Both the position numbers and the translations under genes were made by a program. A DNA stretch of 33,094 nucleotides from Clostridiales bacterium (GTDB taxonomy: Bacteria > Bacillota > Clostridia > Oscillospirales > JAAYOS01). The DNA is taken from positions 1 to 33,094 of the forward strand of contig JAAYOS010000051.1 of the NCBI GenBank assembly GCA_012520195.1. The letters are read 5' to 3'. Shown in pieces: positions 25,326-32,782 of the stretch. The notes under the pieces were generated by a model. It had not been told where the DNA came from. It searched no databases and was given only the letters and a program-made list of their open reading frames with translations. Every line of letters begins with the position of its first letter. The first letter of the stretch is position 1.

Positions 25326-26421
25326 ATTTACGCCTCCTCACAATAAAGTAGGTACCAAACCAAAAAACGAGAATAAACATTGTCAATAGGGCCATATTGA
25401 GCCAATATCTTGAGAGTGAGTCAAAGAAATGTAGGGAGTACAGTGCATCGGTCAACAGATTTACCGGATTTAGGTAGGATAGAATAGGAACGTTCTCAGA
25501 TACTGAATACTTAATGCTGTGCATCATCATACCCGCAAGGAAAGAGCAGACCATTGAAAAGGTAATGAGTATTGCGATTTTTAGGCCTTCTTTTTTCTTA
25601 ATAAGTGCACTTACAATTGCTCCAAAGGAGACACCAGCAATAGAACCTATAATGGTAGTAAGTAGCACGTATCCTATTCTAGCTCCAAAGTCAACCTTGA
25701 GTACAAGTATCAGATAGATCAAAAGAATTAACAGCTCAACTATGTGAATGAAAAAGGATGCACACATGCTATAAATAAAAGCTTTGAGCTTATGTGTAGG
25801 GGCGATGTTGATTCTTGCTGCAATTGAGGAGTTATCTGCTTGAATTTCCATTACTTCTCTGAGGCCGAAGAGACTTCCATAGAAACATGCCATAGCAATC
25901 AGACTATAGAAATAGTTAAGGTGTATATTTGGCTCTGCTTTTGATATAGAGACCTCTTCCAGAACTTCTTTTCCTATGCTATCAAAATCCTGGGCTCTCA
26001 CCGCCATTGCTGCGGACGATGTTTGCATGAACCTGTCAAGGAAAATCTTAATGATGTTCTGTCTAAGTCCTGACTTTGAAACCACTAATCTAACGGGAGT
26101 TTCAGCCACCATGTATCCTGCAATTTCGCCATCTTGTAGTAGCCGAGCAGCATTCTCAAGTGTTACTGTTTGGAGATTAAATATCCGCTCTTCACCTGTG
26201 GAGACTTCATTAAGAACAGTCTTAAAGATTTGATTGTTATTATAATTTTCATCGTTAACGACTGCTACTTCAATAGGTGAGAATCTCTCGTTATTTCCAA
26301 TGTTGGCTAGCGCTAACTGGAAGAAGGTCGCTAAGACCAGAGGGAATATCATAGTCCAGAAAATCGTGACTTTGTCCTTGAAAAGGCATTTGAGCCTGTA
26401 TCTGAAAATATGTACAAACAT
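25312..26421 (-). CDS. ABC-2 type transporter permease (first permease)
   Basis: A 369-residue ABC-2 membrane subunit. It starts MFVHIFRYRLKCLFKDKVTIFWTMIFPLVLATFF, a classic beginning with an amphipathic segment and first helix, then an extracytoplasmic region (about 45-170) and five C-terminal helices (for example ILITFSMVCSFLAGMMMH near 280, WLNMALLTMFILVFWFG near 340). The gene follows the ATPase gene after 11 bases and overlaps the second permease. It pairs with that permease to form the channel. No substrate-specific feature is recognised. Confidence 0.85.
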   Translation of the reverse strand: MFVHIFRYRLKCLFKDKVTIFWTMIFPLVLATFFQLALANIGNNERFSPIEVAVVNDENYNNNQIFKTVLNEVSTGEERIFNLQTVTLENAARLLQDGEIAGYMVAETPVRLVVSKSGLRQNIIKIFLDRFMQTSSAAMAVRAQDFDSIGKEVLEEVSISKAEPNIHLNYFYSLIAMACFYGSLFGLREVMEIQADNSSIAARINIAPTHKLKAFIYSMCASFFIHIVELLILLIYLILVLKVDFGARIGYVLLTTIIGSIAGVSFGAIVSALIKKKEGLKIAILITFSMVCSFLAGMMMHSIKYSVSENVPILSYLNPVNLLTDALYSLHFFDSLSRYWLNMALLTMFILVFWFGTYFIVRRRKYASI

Positions 26422-26432
26422 AAGTTCCCCTC

Positions 26433-27365
26433 CTAATCCCTAAGCTCTTTGCCAGTGATTTCGAGGAACACGTCATTAAGCGTGGGCAGCTCTGAGTAGA
26501 TTGTTCCAAATTGTATACCTTCCTGTTTAGCGAAGTCCAAAACACTCTCCAAGTTGTTTTTGCCTTTAGTGGACTTTATGACAAGATTGCTGCCGTTGTA
26601 CTCAGCAGACAGGACATTTGGAAGGTTCCCTGCCGCTGAAATTTGCTCAGGTGTCAAGCCGTATGTCTGAAGAGTGATCTTTTCACCGATAGTTATCATG
26701 TTCTTGAGCTCTTCCTTTGTTCCTGATGCAATTGCCTTGCCCTTATCGATGATGAGGATACGGCTGCAGATCTGCTCAACTTCCTCCATGTAATGGGACG
26801 TATAAACGATGGTTGCACCTTGTCGGTTAAGCTCCAAAATTCCTTCCAGGATTTTATTGCGGCTCTGAGGATCTACTGCAACTGTAGGTTCATCTAGAAT
26901 TATGAGCTTTGGTTTATGTGCAATACCACATGCTATGTTCAATCTTCTAAGAAGACCGCCGCTTAGTTTCTTTGGCTGGAACTTAACATAGTCCTCAAGC
27001 CCAACAAACTGTATAGCTTCATCCACCAGTTGTTTTCTTTTAACTTTATCCGGAACATAGAGTCCGCAGAAATAATCTATATTCTCATAGACGGTTAGTT
27101 CCTTATATACGGCTACGTTCTGCATGACAATTCCAATATCTCGCTTGGTATCGTAAGACTCCGGTGTCATAGGCTTATTAAAGACTTCAATATCACCTTT
27201 GTCGAATTTGAGTAATGAGAGGATACAGTTTATTGCAGTGGTTTTTCCTGACCCGTTTGGACCTAGAAGCCCAAAGATTTCACCCTCCTTAACATCTAGT
27301 GATAGGTGATCCAACGCAACTAGATTTCCGTAGCGTTTTACAAGGTTTTTCACTCGAATAACCAT
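26433..27365 (-). CDS. ABC transporter ATP-binding protein (DrrA/LnrL-like)
   Basis: A 310-residue nucleotide-binding subunit that powers the two ABC-2 permeases encoded after it. Walker A GPNGSGKTT (about residues 35-43), Q-loop (VMQN), a signature written LSGGLLRRLN rather than LSGGQ, Walker B LIILDEPTVAVDPQ and an H-loop (YTSHYMEE) are all present. The C-terminal ~80 residues are the extra domain common in drug and lantibiotic exporters of the DrrA class. GGGAGG precedes the ATG at 27365. The promoter region is shared with the divergent kinase-response regulator pair and carries a palindrome (27429-27456), which suggests control by that two-component system. Confidence 0.9.
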   Translation of the reverse strand: MVIRVKNLVKRYGNLVALDHLSLDVKEGEIFGLLGPNGSGKTTAINCILSLLKFDKGDIEVFNKPMTPESYDTKRDIGIVMQNVAVYKELTVYENIDYFCGLYVPDKVKRKQLVDEAIQFVGLEDYVKFQPKKLSGGLLRRLNIACGIAHKPKLIILDEPTVAVDPQSRNKILEGILELNRQGATIVYTSHYMEEVEQICSRILIIDKGKAIASGTKEELKNMITIGEKITLQTYGLTPEQISAAGNLPNVLSAEYNGSNLVIKSTKGKNNLESVLDFAKQEGIQFGTIYSELPTLNDVFLEITGKELRD

Positions 27366-27428
27366 ATTTATTTCCTCCCTTGTTTAGTATGTAACCACAG
27401 TATACCCAACCCTCTACTTCATTGTAAG

Positions 27429-27456
27429 TGTCATGAATCACTATATTATGGTGACA
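27429..27456. promoter_or_regulatory. Inverted repeat between divergent ABC and two-component genes
   Basis: TGTCA (27429-27433) and TGACA (27452-27456) are arms of an imperfect palindrome in the 120-base divergent gap. Position and symmetry suit a binding site for the LuxR-type response regulator encoded at 28566. I could not assign firm -35/-10 boxes for either direction. Confidence 0.4.
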
Positions 27457-27485
27457 AATGTAATCTTAAGTGTTAACATATTCAT

Positions 27486-28559
27486 ATGATGTACTTGAAA
27501 AGTCTGGTGGATAAGGCCTTAATATTTGTATGTACCCTAATAATTTATCTAGCTTTCTCTGAACCTAGAATTGCCACAGTGCTTGTGTCCATAGCTTTTG
27601 GTGGCTTTCTAAGCTATGTGGACAGTAAAAAGCTGAAAGCTATGCTGATTATAGGCTTTTTAGTGCTGTGCTTTTATTACCCAGTTCTGATGTTTTTCCT
27701 GCCGGTAATCGTTTATGACATGTTCTTTTACAGCTATCAAGCTATAAGTGTTGTAGTGCTTATACCCTTAGTCAACTTTGTTCAAAGTCAACCAATTCAG
27801 TCCTCGTTAACGGTAATAGTACTCTCAATACTTTCAGTCTTGCTCAGGTACCGCAGTAACATATATAGCAAGCTTTACTCAGAACATATTAATTTATCAG
27901 ACGCAACACGCGAGATGTCCATGACCCTTACAGATCAAAAGAAAAAACTTATTGAGAAACAGGACTATGAGCTAGGTCTAGCAACTCTAAATGAGCGTAA
28001 CCGTATAGCCCGCGAAATTCACGACAGTGTTGGCCACCTTCTGTCAAGGGCAATCCTGCAAATTGGTGCAATGCTCAGTACAAAAACTGATGAGGGTACT
28101 ATTCAAGGCCTTAGACAGCTCAATGAGACGCTCTCAAACGCTATGAACAGTATACGTGAGAGCGTCCATCAACTGCACGCAGATTCCATAGACCTAAACA
28201 CTCAGATACATCAGCTAATCGAATCCTTTACCTTTTGTGATGTGAAATTCACTTATCAGCTAGACAGTTTACCTGACATCAAGATTAGGTATGCATTTAT
28301 TGCAGTAGTTCAGGAAGCACTTGCTAATATTATGAGGCACTCAAACGCAACTCAGGCTTCAATCACACTGAGGGAACATCCAGCCTTTTATCAGCTAATA
28401 ATTAGTGATAACGGAGTCGTGATGAACCATAACCCTGAGTTATCTGGAGGTCTAGGACTCAAAAGCATGGCGCAGAGGGTAAATGCTCTCAACGGTAACA
28501 TCAGCTTCAACACTAATCAAGGCTTCCAAGTATTTATAACTGTACCAAAGGGGGATTAA
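27486..28559 (+). CDS. NarL-type sensor histidine kinase
   Basis: A 357-residue membrane kinase. Residues 1-115 hold four to five hydrophobic helices with short loops and no large sensor domain, as in intramembrane-sensing kinases of antibiotic responses (LiaS, LnrJ). Then comes a HisKA_3 module with NRIAREIHDSVGHLLSRA (phospho-acceptor His179), an N box QEALANIMRHSN (about 276) and a G box GGLGLKSMAQR (about 321). It starts at ATG 27486 (or 27489); no clear ribosome binding site precedes it, so translation may be weak or the transcript leaderless. Its stop is six bases before the response regulator. It is likely the sensor for the divergent ABC exporter. Confidence 0.9.
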   Translation: MMYLKSLVDKALIFVCTLIIYLAFSEPRIATVLVSIAFGGFLSYVDSKKLKAMLIIGFLVLCFYYPVLMFFLPVIVYDMFFYSYQAISVVVLIPLVNFVQSQPIQSSLTVIVLSILSVLLRYRSNIYSKLYSEHINLSDATREMSMTLTDQKKKLIEKQDYELGLATLNERNRIAREIHDSVGHLLSRAILQIGAMLSTKTDEGTIQGLRQLNETLSNAMNSIRESVHQLHADSIDLNTQIHQLIESFTFCDVKFTYQLDSLPDIKIRYAFIAVVQEALANIMRHSNATQASITLREHPAFYQLIISDNGVVMNHNPELSGGLGLKSMAQRVNALNGNISFNTNQGFQVFITVPKGD

Positions 28560-28565
28560 GAGAAC

Positions 28566-29186
28566 ATGACTGTACTAGTAGTTGATGATGACGTACTTGT
28601 AACCTCGTCCCTGAAAACAATCCTGAAAGCAGACAGCGAAATCCAAGTCGTGGGAACTGGTAACAGTGGTCAGGAAGCGGTCAATCTATACTCAGCTCTT
28701 AAGCCGGATGTATTGCTGTTAGACATAAGAATGGATGGCATAACCGGACTAGAGGCTGCGGAGGAAATCACATCAGTACATAGAGACGCAAAGATACTCT
28801 TCCTTACTACATTTTCGGATGATGAGTATATAGCCAAAGCGTTTAGTATTGGCGCTAAAGGTTATATCTTGAAGCAAAACTTTGAAAGCATTGCCCCCTC
28901 AGTAAAAGCAGTGTATATGGGACAGCGCGTATTTGGTGATGAGATAATAGCAAAAATCCCCGTCCTAAAGGATAGGGGTTCTGATAAAGACTTCTCTTCA
29001 TACGGAATAAGTGATAAAGAGCTAGAAATTATTACTAAGGTAGCTGAAGGACTTTCAAACAAAGAGATATCGGAAGTTCTTTTTCTAAGCGAAGGCACTG
29101 TTCGTAACTACATAAGTGCTATCTTGGAGAAACTTAACCTTAGAGATAGGACACAACTAGCTATCTTCTACTACAAAAGCATGTAA
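28566..29186 (+). CDS. LuxR/NarL-family response regulator
   Basis: A 206-residue regulator: receiver domain (about 1-120) with acidic Asp7-Asp9, phospho-acceptor Asp53 in LLLDIRMDGITGL, the Thr of LTTFSDD and Lys of YILKQN; and a C-terminal LuxR-type helix-turn-helix (about 140-203) with VAEGLSNKEISEVLFLSEGT and VRNYISAILEKLNLRDRTQL. Its ATG follows the kinase gene by six bases and both are probably one transcript. Partnership with the kinase is inferred from adjacency; the likely target is the ABC operon that diverges at 27366. Confidence 0.93.
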   Translation: MTVLVVDDDVLVTSSLKTILKADSEIQVVGTGNSGQEAVNLYSALKPDVLLLDIRMDGITGLEAAEEITSVHRDAKILFLTTFSDDEYIAKAFSIGAKGYILKQNFESIAPSVKAVYMGQRVFGDEIIAKIPVLKDRGSDKDFSSYGISDKELEIITKVAEGLSNKEISEVLFLSEGTVRNYISAILEKLNLRDRTQLAIFYYKSM

Positions 29187-29216
29187 ACTCCCATCTGCAA
29201 ATTCATTGGGATATCC

Positions 29217-29906
29217 TTAATTCCATCCGACTAAGACATCACTATCGATCTGAGAGGCATCAAATCGGTAGTGACCGGTGACGGGTGCGCGGTCTAAAAT
29301 ATCCTCCTCACGGTTCGGTTGTCCGCCGTTATGAATAATATATGGCTGCCCTTTCCGATTACGTTTATCGGACACAATACCGATGTGTTCATTATCACCG
29401 AAGATTACAATATCTCCTGGCTGCCACTCTTCAATCTGCTCGGTTTCATGAGTCAGAGAAACTCCAAACTCCCCAAAAAAGGTCCGCAGATTCCGAACAC
29501 GTCTGAAATCAATATTTATATCTCGTTTTTTGATTTCCTTATAAGCATCTGGACGAGAAATGATATCGTTATCGACCATGTCCCGTAGAGAATACCCCGC
29601 ATGCTTAAAGGCTCTCCAAATGACATCTGTGCATACTCCAATATCATCGGGCGGATACCCTCCGACGTAGTATGAACCGTCATACGTCGGATGATTTTCG
29701 GCATCGGCTCTCGCGCCAAGCAAAATATCCGTGTAATCGTCTATACCGTTGTCGTTGAAATCCACACTGCTTAGTATGGTATCGATCCCGAAGTCTTCTG
29801 CTGAGTAGGTTTTCTTGGGTAATAGGTTGAAATAGTTAAGTATTAGGAGAACGGCAACAAGCAACACTGTCAATAACGAGAATATGATTATTTTGCTCTT
29901 ATGCAC
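29217..29906 (-). CDS. DUF1287-like protein with a dockerin-like calcium loop
   Basis: A 229-residue protein with an N-terminal signal or anchor helix (about residues 5-24, KIIIFSLLTVLLVAVLLILN). The C-terminal part resembles DUF1287/YiiX-like NlpC/P60-related hydrolases: GVCTDVIWRAFKHAGY with Cys92, W-PGDIVIFGDNEHIGIV with the candidate catalytic His, and YIIHNGG. Between the anchor and this domain lies a single EF-hand/dockerin-like loop, residues 49-60 (DFNDNGIDDYTD), followed by ILLGAR. The role may be cell-wall-related hydrolysis but is not proven. The start is GTG 29906 after AAAGGGG. It is convergent with the response regulator gene and divergent from the serine hydrolase pair. Confidence 0.8.
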   Translation of the reverse strand: MHKSKIIIFSLLTVLLVAVLLILNYFNLLPKKTYSAEDFGIDTILSSVDFNDNGIDDYTDILLGARADAENHPTYDGSYYVGGYPPDDIGVCTDVIWRAFKHAGYSLRDMVDNDIISRPDAYKEIKKRDINIDFRRVRNLRTFFGEFGVSLTHETEQIEEWQPGDIVIFGDNEHIGIVSDKRNRKGQPYIIHNGGQPNREEDILDRAPVTGHYRFDASQIDSDVLVGWN

Positions 29907-29974
29907 CGCGAATTCCCCTTTCTCCTGTTAACCGATGGTAAAATTTCCTTGTCTTCCTACCAAAGGCTTGCTTT

Positions 29975-30003
29975 ACCGTATCACAGTCGTGATAGACAAT
30001 CAA
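29975..30003 (-). promoter_or_regulatory. Weak promoter with palindrome in the spacer, DUF1287-like gene
   Basis: Minus-strand TTGATT (29998-30003), 17 bases, TACGGT (29975-29980), with TG before the -10. The spacer contains the palindrome TATCAC-AGTC-GTGATA (29979-29994), which could be an operator. Confidence 0.35.
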
Positions 30004-30021
30004 GATGAATGCTTCCTATTT

Positions 30022-30040
30022 TGGTAAATTTTATTTACCA
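30022..30040 (+). promoter_or_regulatory. Palindromic operator candidate TGGTAAAT-TTT-ATTTACCA
   Basis: A perfect 8-base inverted repeat with a three-base centre. It overlaps the -35 box of the serine hydrolase promoter (30034-30039), where a bound repressor would block transcription. Confidence 0.5.
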
Positions 30041-30062
30041 CTAGATGTTAATGTGTTATAAT
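30034..30062 (+). promoter_or_regulatory. Promoter of the serine hydrolase pair
   Basis: TTTACC (30034-30039), 17 bases, TATAAT (30057-30062), with TG one base before the -10. It predicts a start at about 30069 and a leader of about 124 bases. Confidence 0.7.
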
Positions 30063-30071
30063 ATGGTGGAA

Positions 30072-30165
30072 ATCGACAGATTTAGCGGTCGATCCCAGAA
30101 ATGTTTGGGTTACATATCAATTTAGCACCAAGTGATTAGGACACGTGGCGCTTCGTAGGCGCCTA
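30072..30165 (+). promoter_or_regulatory. Structured 5' leader of unknown class
   Basis: Three hairpins in about 95 bases: ATCGAC/GTCGAT (30072-30077 with 30088-30093), directly stacked on CCCAGA/TTTGGG (30094-30109), then GGCGC/GCGCC (30147-30151 with 30159-30163), with a competing TTAGG/CCTAA pairing (30136-30140 with 30162-30166). It does not match a riboswitch I know. It ends about 15 bases before TAGGAGG. Confidence 0.4.
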
Positions 30166-30192
30166 AAATATAGTGGACTGTAGGAGGTATTT

Positions 30193-31368
30193 ATGGCCAG
30201 AACAAGTGAACTGGACAGGCTTCTTGAAAGCTTTGTAGAAGGGGGACTTCCAGGATGCGGAATGAAAATTACCCAGAGAGGCGAAACGATTTATGAGGGC
30301 TACTTTGGTTATGCTGACATTGAGAACAAGGTCCCTGTAACAGGTAAATCTGTATTCCGCCAAGCATCCATGTCGAAAATCCCGCTATACACGACTTTGA
30401 TGATGCTATATGAGCTCGGTAAGTTCCAGATGAACGACCCCATTTACTTATACTTTCCTGAGTGGAAGCACAGTAAAAAGTTCGTCAAAAATCCTAATGG
30501 ATACGTTAGAGTTGTACCGACTGAGAGCCCAATAACATTTCGCGATGTCATGTCAATGAAATGCGGACTTCCGTACTGCCATTTTCCAACTGACAGTGAG
30601 AATAGAACTGTTCAGGAGATGCAGAAGTATATGCAACCGCTTTGGGACAAAGGGCATTACACTCTCAGAGAACAGATTGAAGCAATGTCACATGTACCTC
30701 TCGCGTGTGAGCCCGGTGAACGTTGGATTTACGGCTTCTCAAGTGAGCTGGCTGCAGGTCTTATTGAAGCCATATGCGGAAAGCCCATTGACGATGTTTT
30801 TCAGGAGATGCTGTTCGACCCGCTGGAGATGGGCGATACTCGCTCCCACTTCTTCGGCGACATACCTGAGCGCTTAGTTAAAATGTATACCAAAACATCG
30901 GAGGAGAAGCTAGAGGCTGCTGGTGCAGAAGTGTTTGACTCCAGATTCAATCGCCACGAGAATAATGAAGCCGGATGGGCTCGATTATTCTCCACAGTAA
31001 ATGATTTCTCAAACCTTATGACAATGTTTGCTAATGGAGGAGTGTATAAAGGGAAGCGCATTATGGGCCGCAAAACGATCGATCTCATGCGTGCCAACGG
31101 CCTAAACGAACTGCAGCAAAAGGACTTTGAGGATCTTTATAATGCGGGTTATGGCTACGGCTATGGAGTGAGAACCCTTATAGATAAGAACAGAGGCAAC
31201 CATAACGGTTCTTTAGGTGCATTTGGCTGGACTGGTGGTTTTGGTACTTGGTGCGAGTCCGATCCCGAGGAGAATGTCTCCATTGTCTACATGCACAACA
31301 TGATGCCAAACGAAGAGGTATACTACCATTTGCGTGTCCGTAATGTTGCATATGGATGCATTGAGTAG
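30193..31368 (+). CDS. Serine hydrolase, beta-lactamase/PBP-like fold, paralog 1
   Basis: A 391-residue member of the class C beta-lactamase-related family, which includes esterases, D-aminopeptidases and low-molecular-weight PBPs. The nucleophile motif SMSK gives Ser59 and Lys62, and Tyr180 in WIYGFSSELAAGLIEA is the second-motif Tyr. The third region is HNGSLGAFGWTGGFGTW near the C-terminus. There is no signal peptide, so it acts in the cytoplasm, which favours an esterase or peptidase over a cell-wall role. TAGGAGG is followed by ATG 30193. It is the first of two tandem paralogs behind a promoter with an overlapping palindrome. Confidence 0.88.
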   Translation: MARTSELDRLLESFVEGGLPGCGMKITQRGETIYEGYFGYADIENKVPVTGKSVFRQASMSKIPLYTTLMMLYELGKFQMNDPIYLYFPEWKHSKKFVKNPNGYVRVVPTESPITFRDVMSMKCGLPYCHFPTDSENRTVQEMQKYMQPLWDKGHYTLREQIEAMSHVPLACEPGERWIYGFSSELAAGLIEAICGKPIDDVFQEMLFDPLEMGDTRSHFFGDIPERLVKMYTKTSEEKLEAAGAEVFDSRFNRHENNEAGWARLFSTVNDFSNLMTMFANGGVYKGKRIMGRKTIDLMRANGLNELQQKDFEDLYNAGYGYGYGVRTLIDKNRGNHNGSLGAFGWTGGFGTWCESDPEENVSIVYMHNMMPNEEVYYHLRVRNVAYGCIE

Positions 31369-31388
31369 AAAGGGGATAGGTGATATTT

Positions 31389-32588
31389 ATGTCAGATTTC
31401 AGACACTTGGACGCACTGCTGCAAAAGTTTGTTGATGATGGTCTACCGGGCTGCTCCTGCGTAATTGCGAAAAAAGGCGAGATTCTTTACGAAAACTATT
31501 TCGGTTGGGCCGATATTGAAAACAAAAAGGCGTTGACTCGAGAAAACGTCTTTCGCCAGGCATCTTTGACAAAAATCGCTATGTATACCGTCGCTATGAT
31601 GATGTACGAGCAGGGAAAGTTCTTAATGACCGATCCAGTGTATGAGTATTTCCCCGAATGGCGACACTCCACAAAGCTTGTGTATTCTGAGAATGGCGAT
31701 GTAGATGTCGTGTCGGTTGAAAAACCTATTACTATTAAGAACATCATGAATATGACATGCGGACTACCGTATGACATGATTATGGGCGATATCCCTGTTA
31801 AGCATCCCACAGCTGAGGCAATGGCAAAGGCAATGGCTCCTTTGCGAGAGAAAGGCCACTACACTCTGAGGGAGCAGATTAGGGCTATATCACAGGCGCC
31901 GCTCGCTTTCGAACCCGGTAGCCGCTGGTTATATGGTTTTGCCAGTGAGCTTACAGCAGGTCTTATAGAGGAAATAGGCGGCAAGCCTGCCGAGTTGGTA
32001 ATCAAAGAGATGCTGTTCGAGCCATTAGGAATGGAGAGCACTGCGAATTTCACTTTTGGAGATATTCCTGATAGACTTGTTAAGAACTACCACTTAAATC
32101 GCGGAAAAAACCTCGGCGACGATGATGCGTTGACTGCTCTGCCGCCTGAGCGCGATGCCATGTTTGTGGGTCCTCTTGGTACAGTGTCCGGATTCTCTCG
32201 CGTAATCACAAACTGTTATGACTATACAAAGCTTATGCAGATGCTTGCAAACGGCGGTGTCTACAACGGTGAGCGCATAATGGGGCGCAAAACCATCGAT
32301 CTTATGCGTACAAATACAATTACAGACCAGATGATCTACGAAGATTACTGGAACTCATATCTTGCAGGGTATGGTTACGGATACGGTGTACGCACAATGT
32401 CACACCCCTATGAGGGTCAACACAATGGTTCTCTTGGAGCCTTTGGCTGGACCGGAGGCTCGGGAACATGGGCTGAGGCTGATCCGTCGGAGGGCGTTTC
32501 GATCGTGTACATGCATAATCTGCAGCCTAACCTTGAGGAGTATCACCATCTCCGCATGCGCGCTGTCGCATATGGCTGCCTAGAGTAG
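31389..32588 (+). CDS. Serine hydrolase, beta-lactamase/PBP-like fold, paralog 2
   Basis: A 399-residue paralog of the preceding gene. SLTK gives Ser59 and Lys62, and Tyr182 lies in WLYGFASELTAGLIEE. The C-terminal region is HNGSLGAFGWTGGSGTW. The two proteins align over nearly their full length, with an insertion here around residues 230-265 (GDDDALTALPPERDAM region). The frame is open from GTG 31380, but ATG 31389 with AGGTGA just upstream gives the same N-terminus as paralog 1 (SDFRHLDALLQKFVDDGLPG). It starts 20 bases after the previous stop and is cotranscribed. The final codons adjoin a decamer repeat array. Confidence 0.88.
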   Translation: MSDFRHLDALLQKFVDDGLPGCSCVIAKKGEILYENYFGWADIENKKALTRENVFRQASLTKIAMYTVAMMMYEQGKFLMTDPVYEYFPEWRHSTKLVYSENGDVDVVSVEKPITIKNIMNMTCGLPYDMIMGDIPVKHPTAEAMAKAMAPLREKGHYTLREQIRAISQAPLAFEPGSRWLYGFASELTAGLIEEIGGKPAELVIKEMLFEPLGMESTANFTFGDIPDRLVKNYHLNRGKNLGDDDALTALPPERDAMFVGPLGTVSGFSRVITNCYDYTKLMQMLANGGVYNGERIMGRKTIDLMRTNTITDQMIYEDYWNSYLAGYGYGYGVRTMSHPYEGQHNGSLGAFGWTGGSGTWAEADPSEGVSIVYMHNLQPNLEEYHHLRMRAVAYGCLE

Positions 32589-32590
32589 AC

Positions 32591-32680
32591 TATGGTAGCC
32601 TTTAGTAGGCTTTGGTACCCTTTAGTACCCTTTAGTACCCTTTAGTACCCTCTAGTAGGCATTGATAGATATTGATAGAC
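32591..32680. repeat. Tandem array of about nine degenerate 10-bp repeats
   Basis: Successive decamers read tatggtagcc, tttagtaggc, tttggtaccc, tttagtaccc (three times), tctagtaggc, attgatagat, attgatagac. The core is TTTAGTACCC, identical three times at 32621-32650, with flanking copies diverging. It begins two bases after the stop of the second serine hydrolase. The exact 10-base period matches about one helical turn. Confidence 0.85.
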
Positions 32681-32750
32681 TATATGGTATTCTATTGAGT
32701 CTTGAGCGTACCAATCACGATTTGCTGTGTCGTGGTGTCAATGAATACGA

Positions 32751-32782
32751 AAAAACCATACCTTTTAAGGTATGGTTTTTCT
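32751..32782. terminator. Strong hairpin terminator after the serine hydrolases
   Basis: AAAAACCATACC (32751-32762) pairs with GGTATGGTTTTT (32769-32780), 12 pairs with a six-base loop; the flanking A and T runs provide a U-tract on both strands. Confidence 0.85.

Larger units (their letters stand above)
29907..30192. other. Divergent regulatory region between DUF1287-like and serine hydrolase genes
   Basis: This 286-base gap contains no gene. It holds candidate promoters for both directions (29975-30003 minus, 30034-30062 plus), two palindromes (29979-29994 and 30022-30040) and the structured leader 30072-30165, which are listed separately. Confidence 0.6.

Noticed and set aside
32621-32650. 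A CRISPR array
   Set aside because: The units are 10 bases and directly adjacent, with no spacers and no cas genes nearby.
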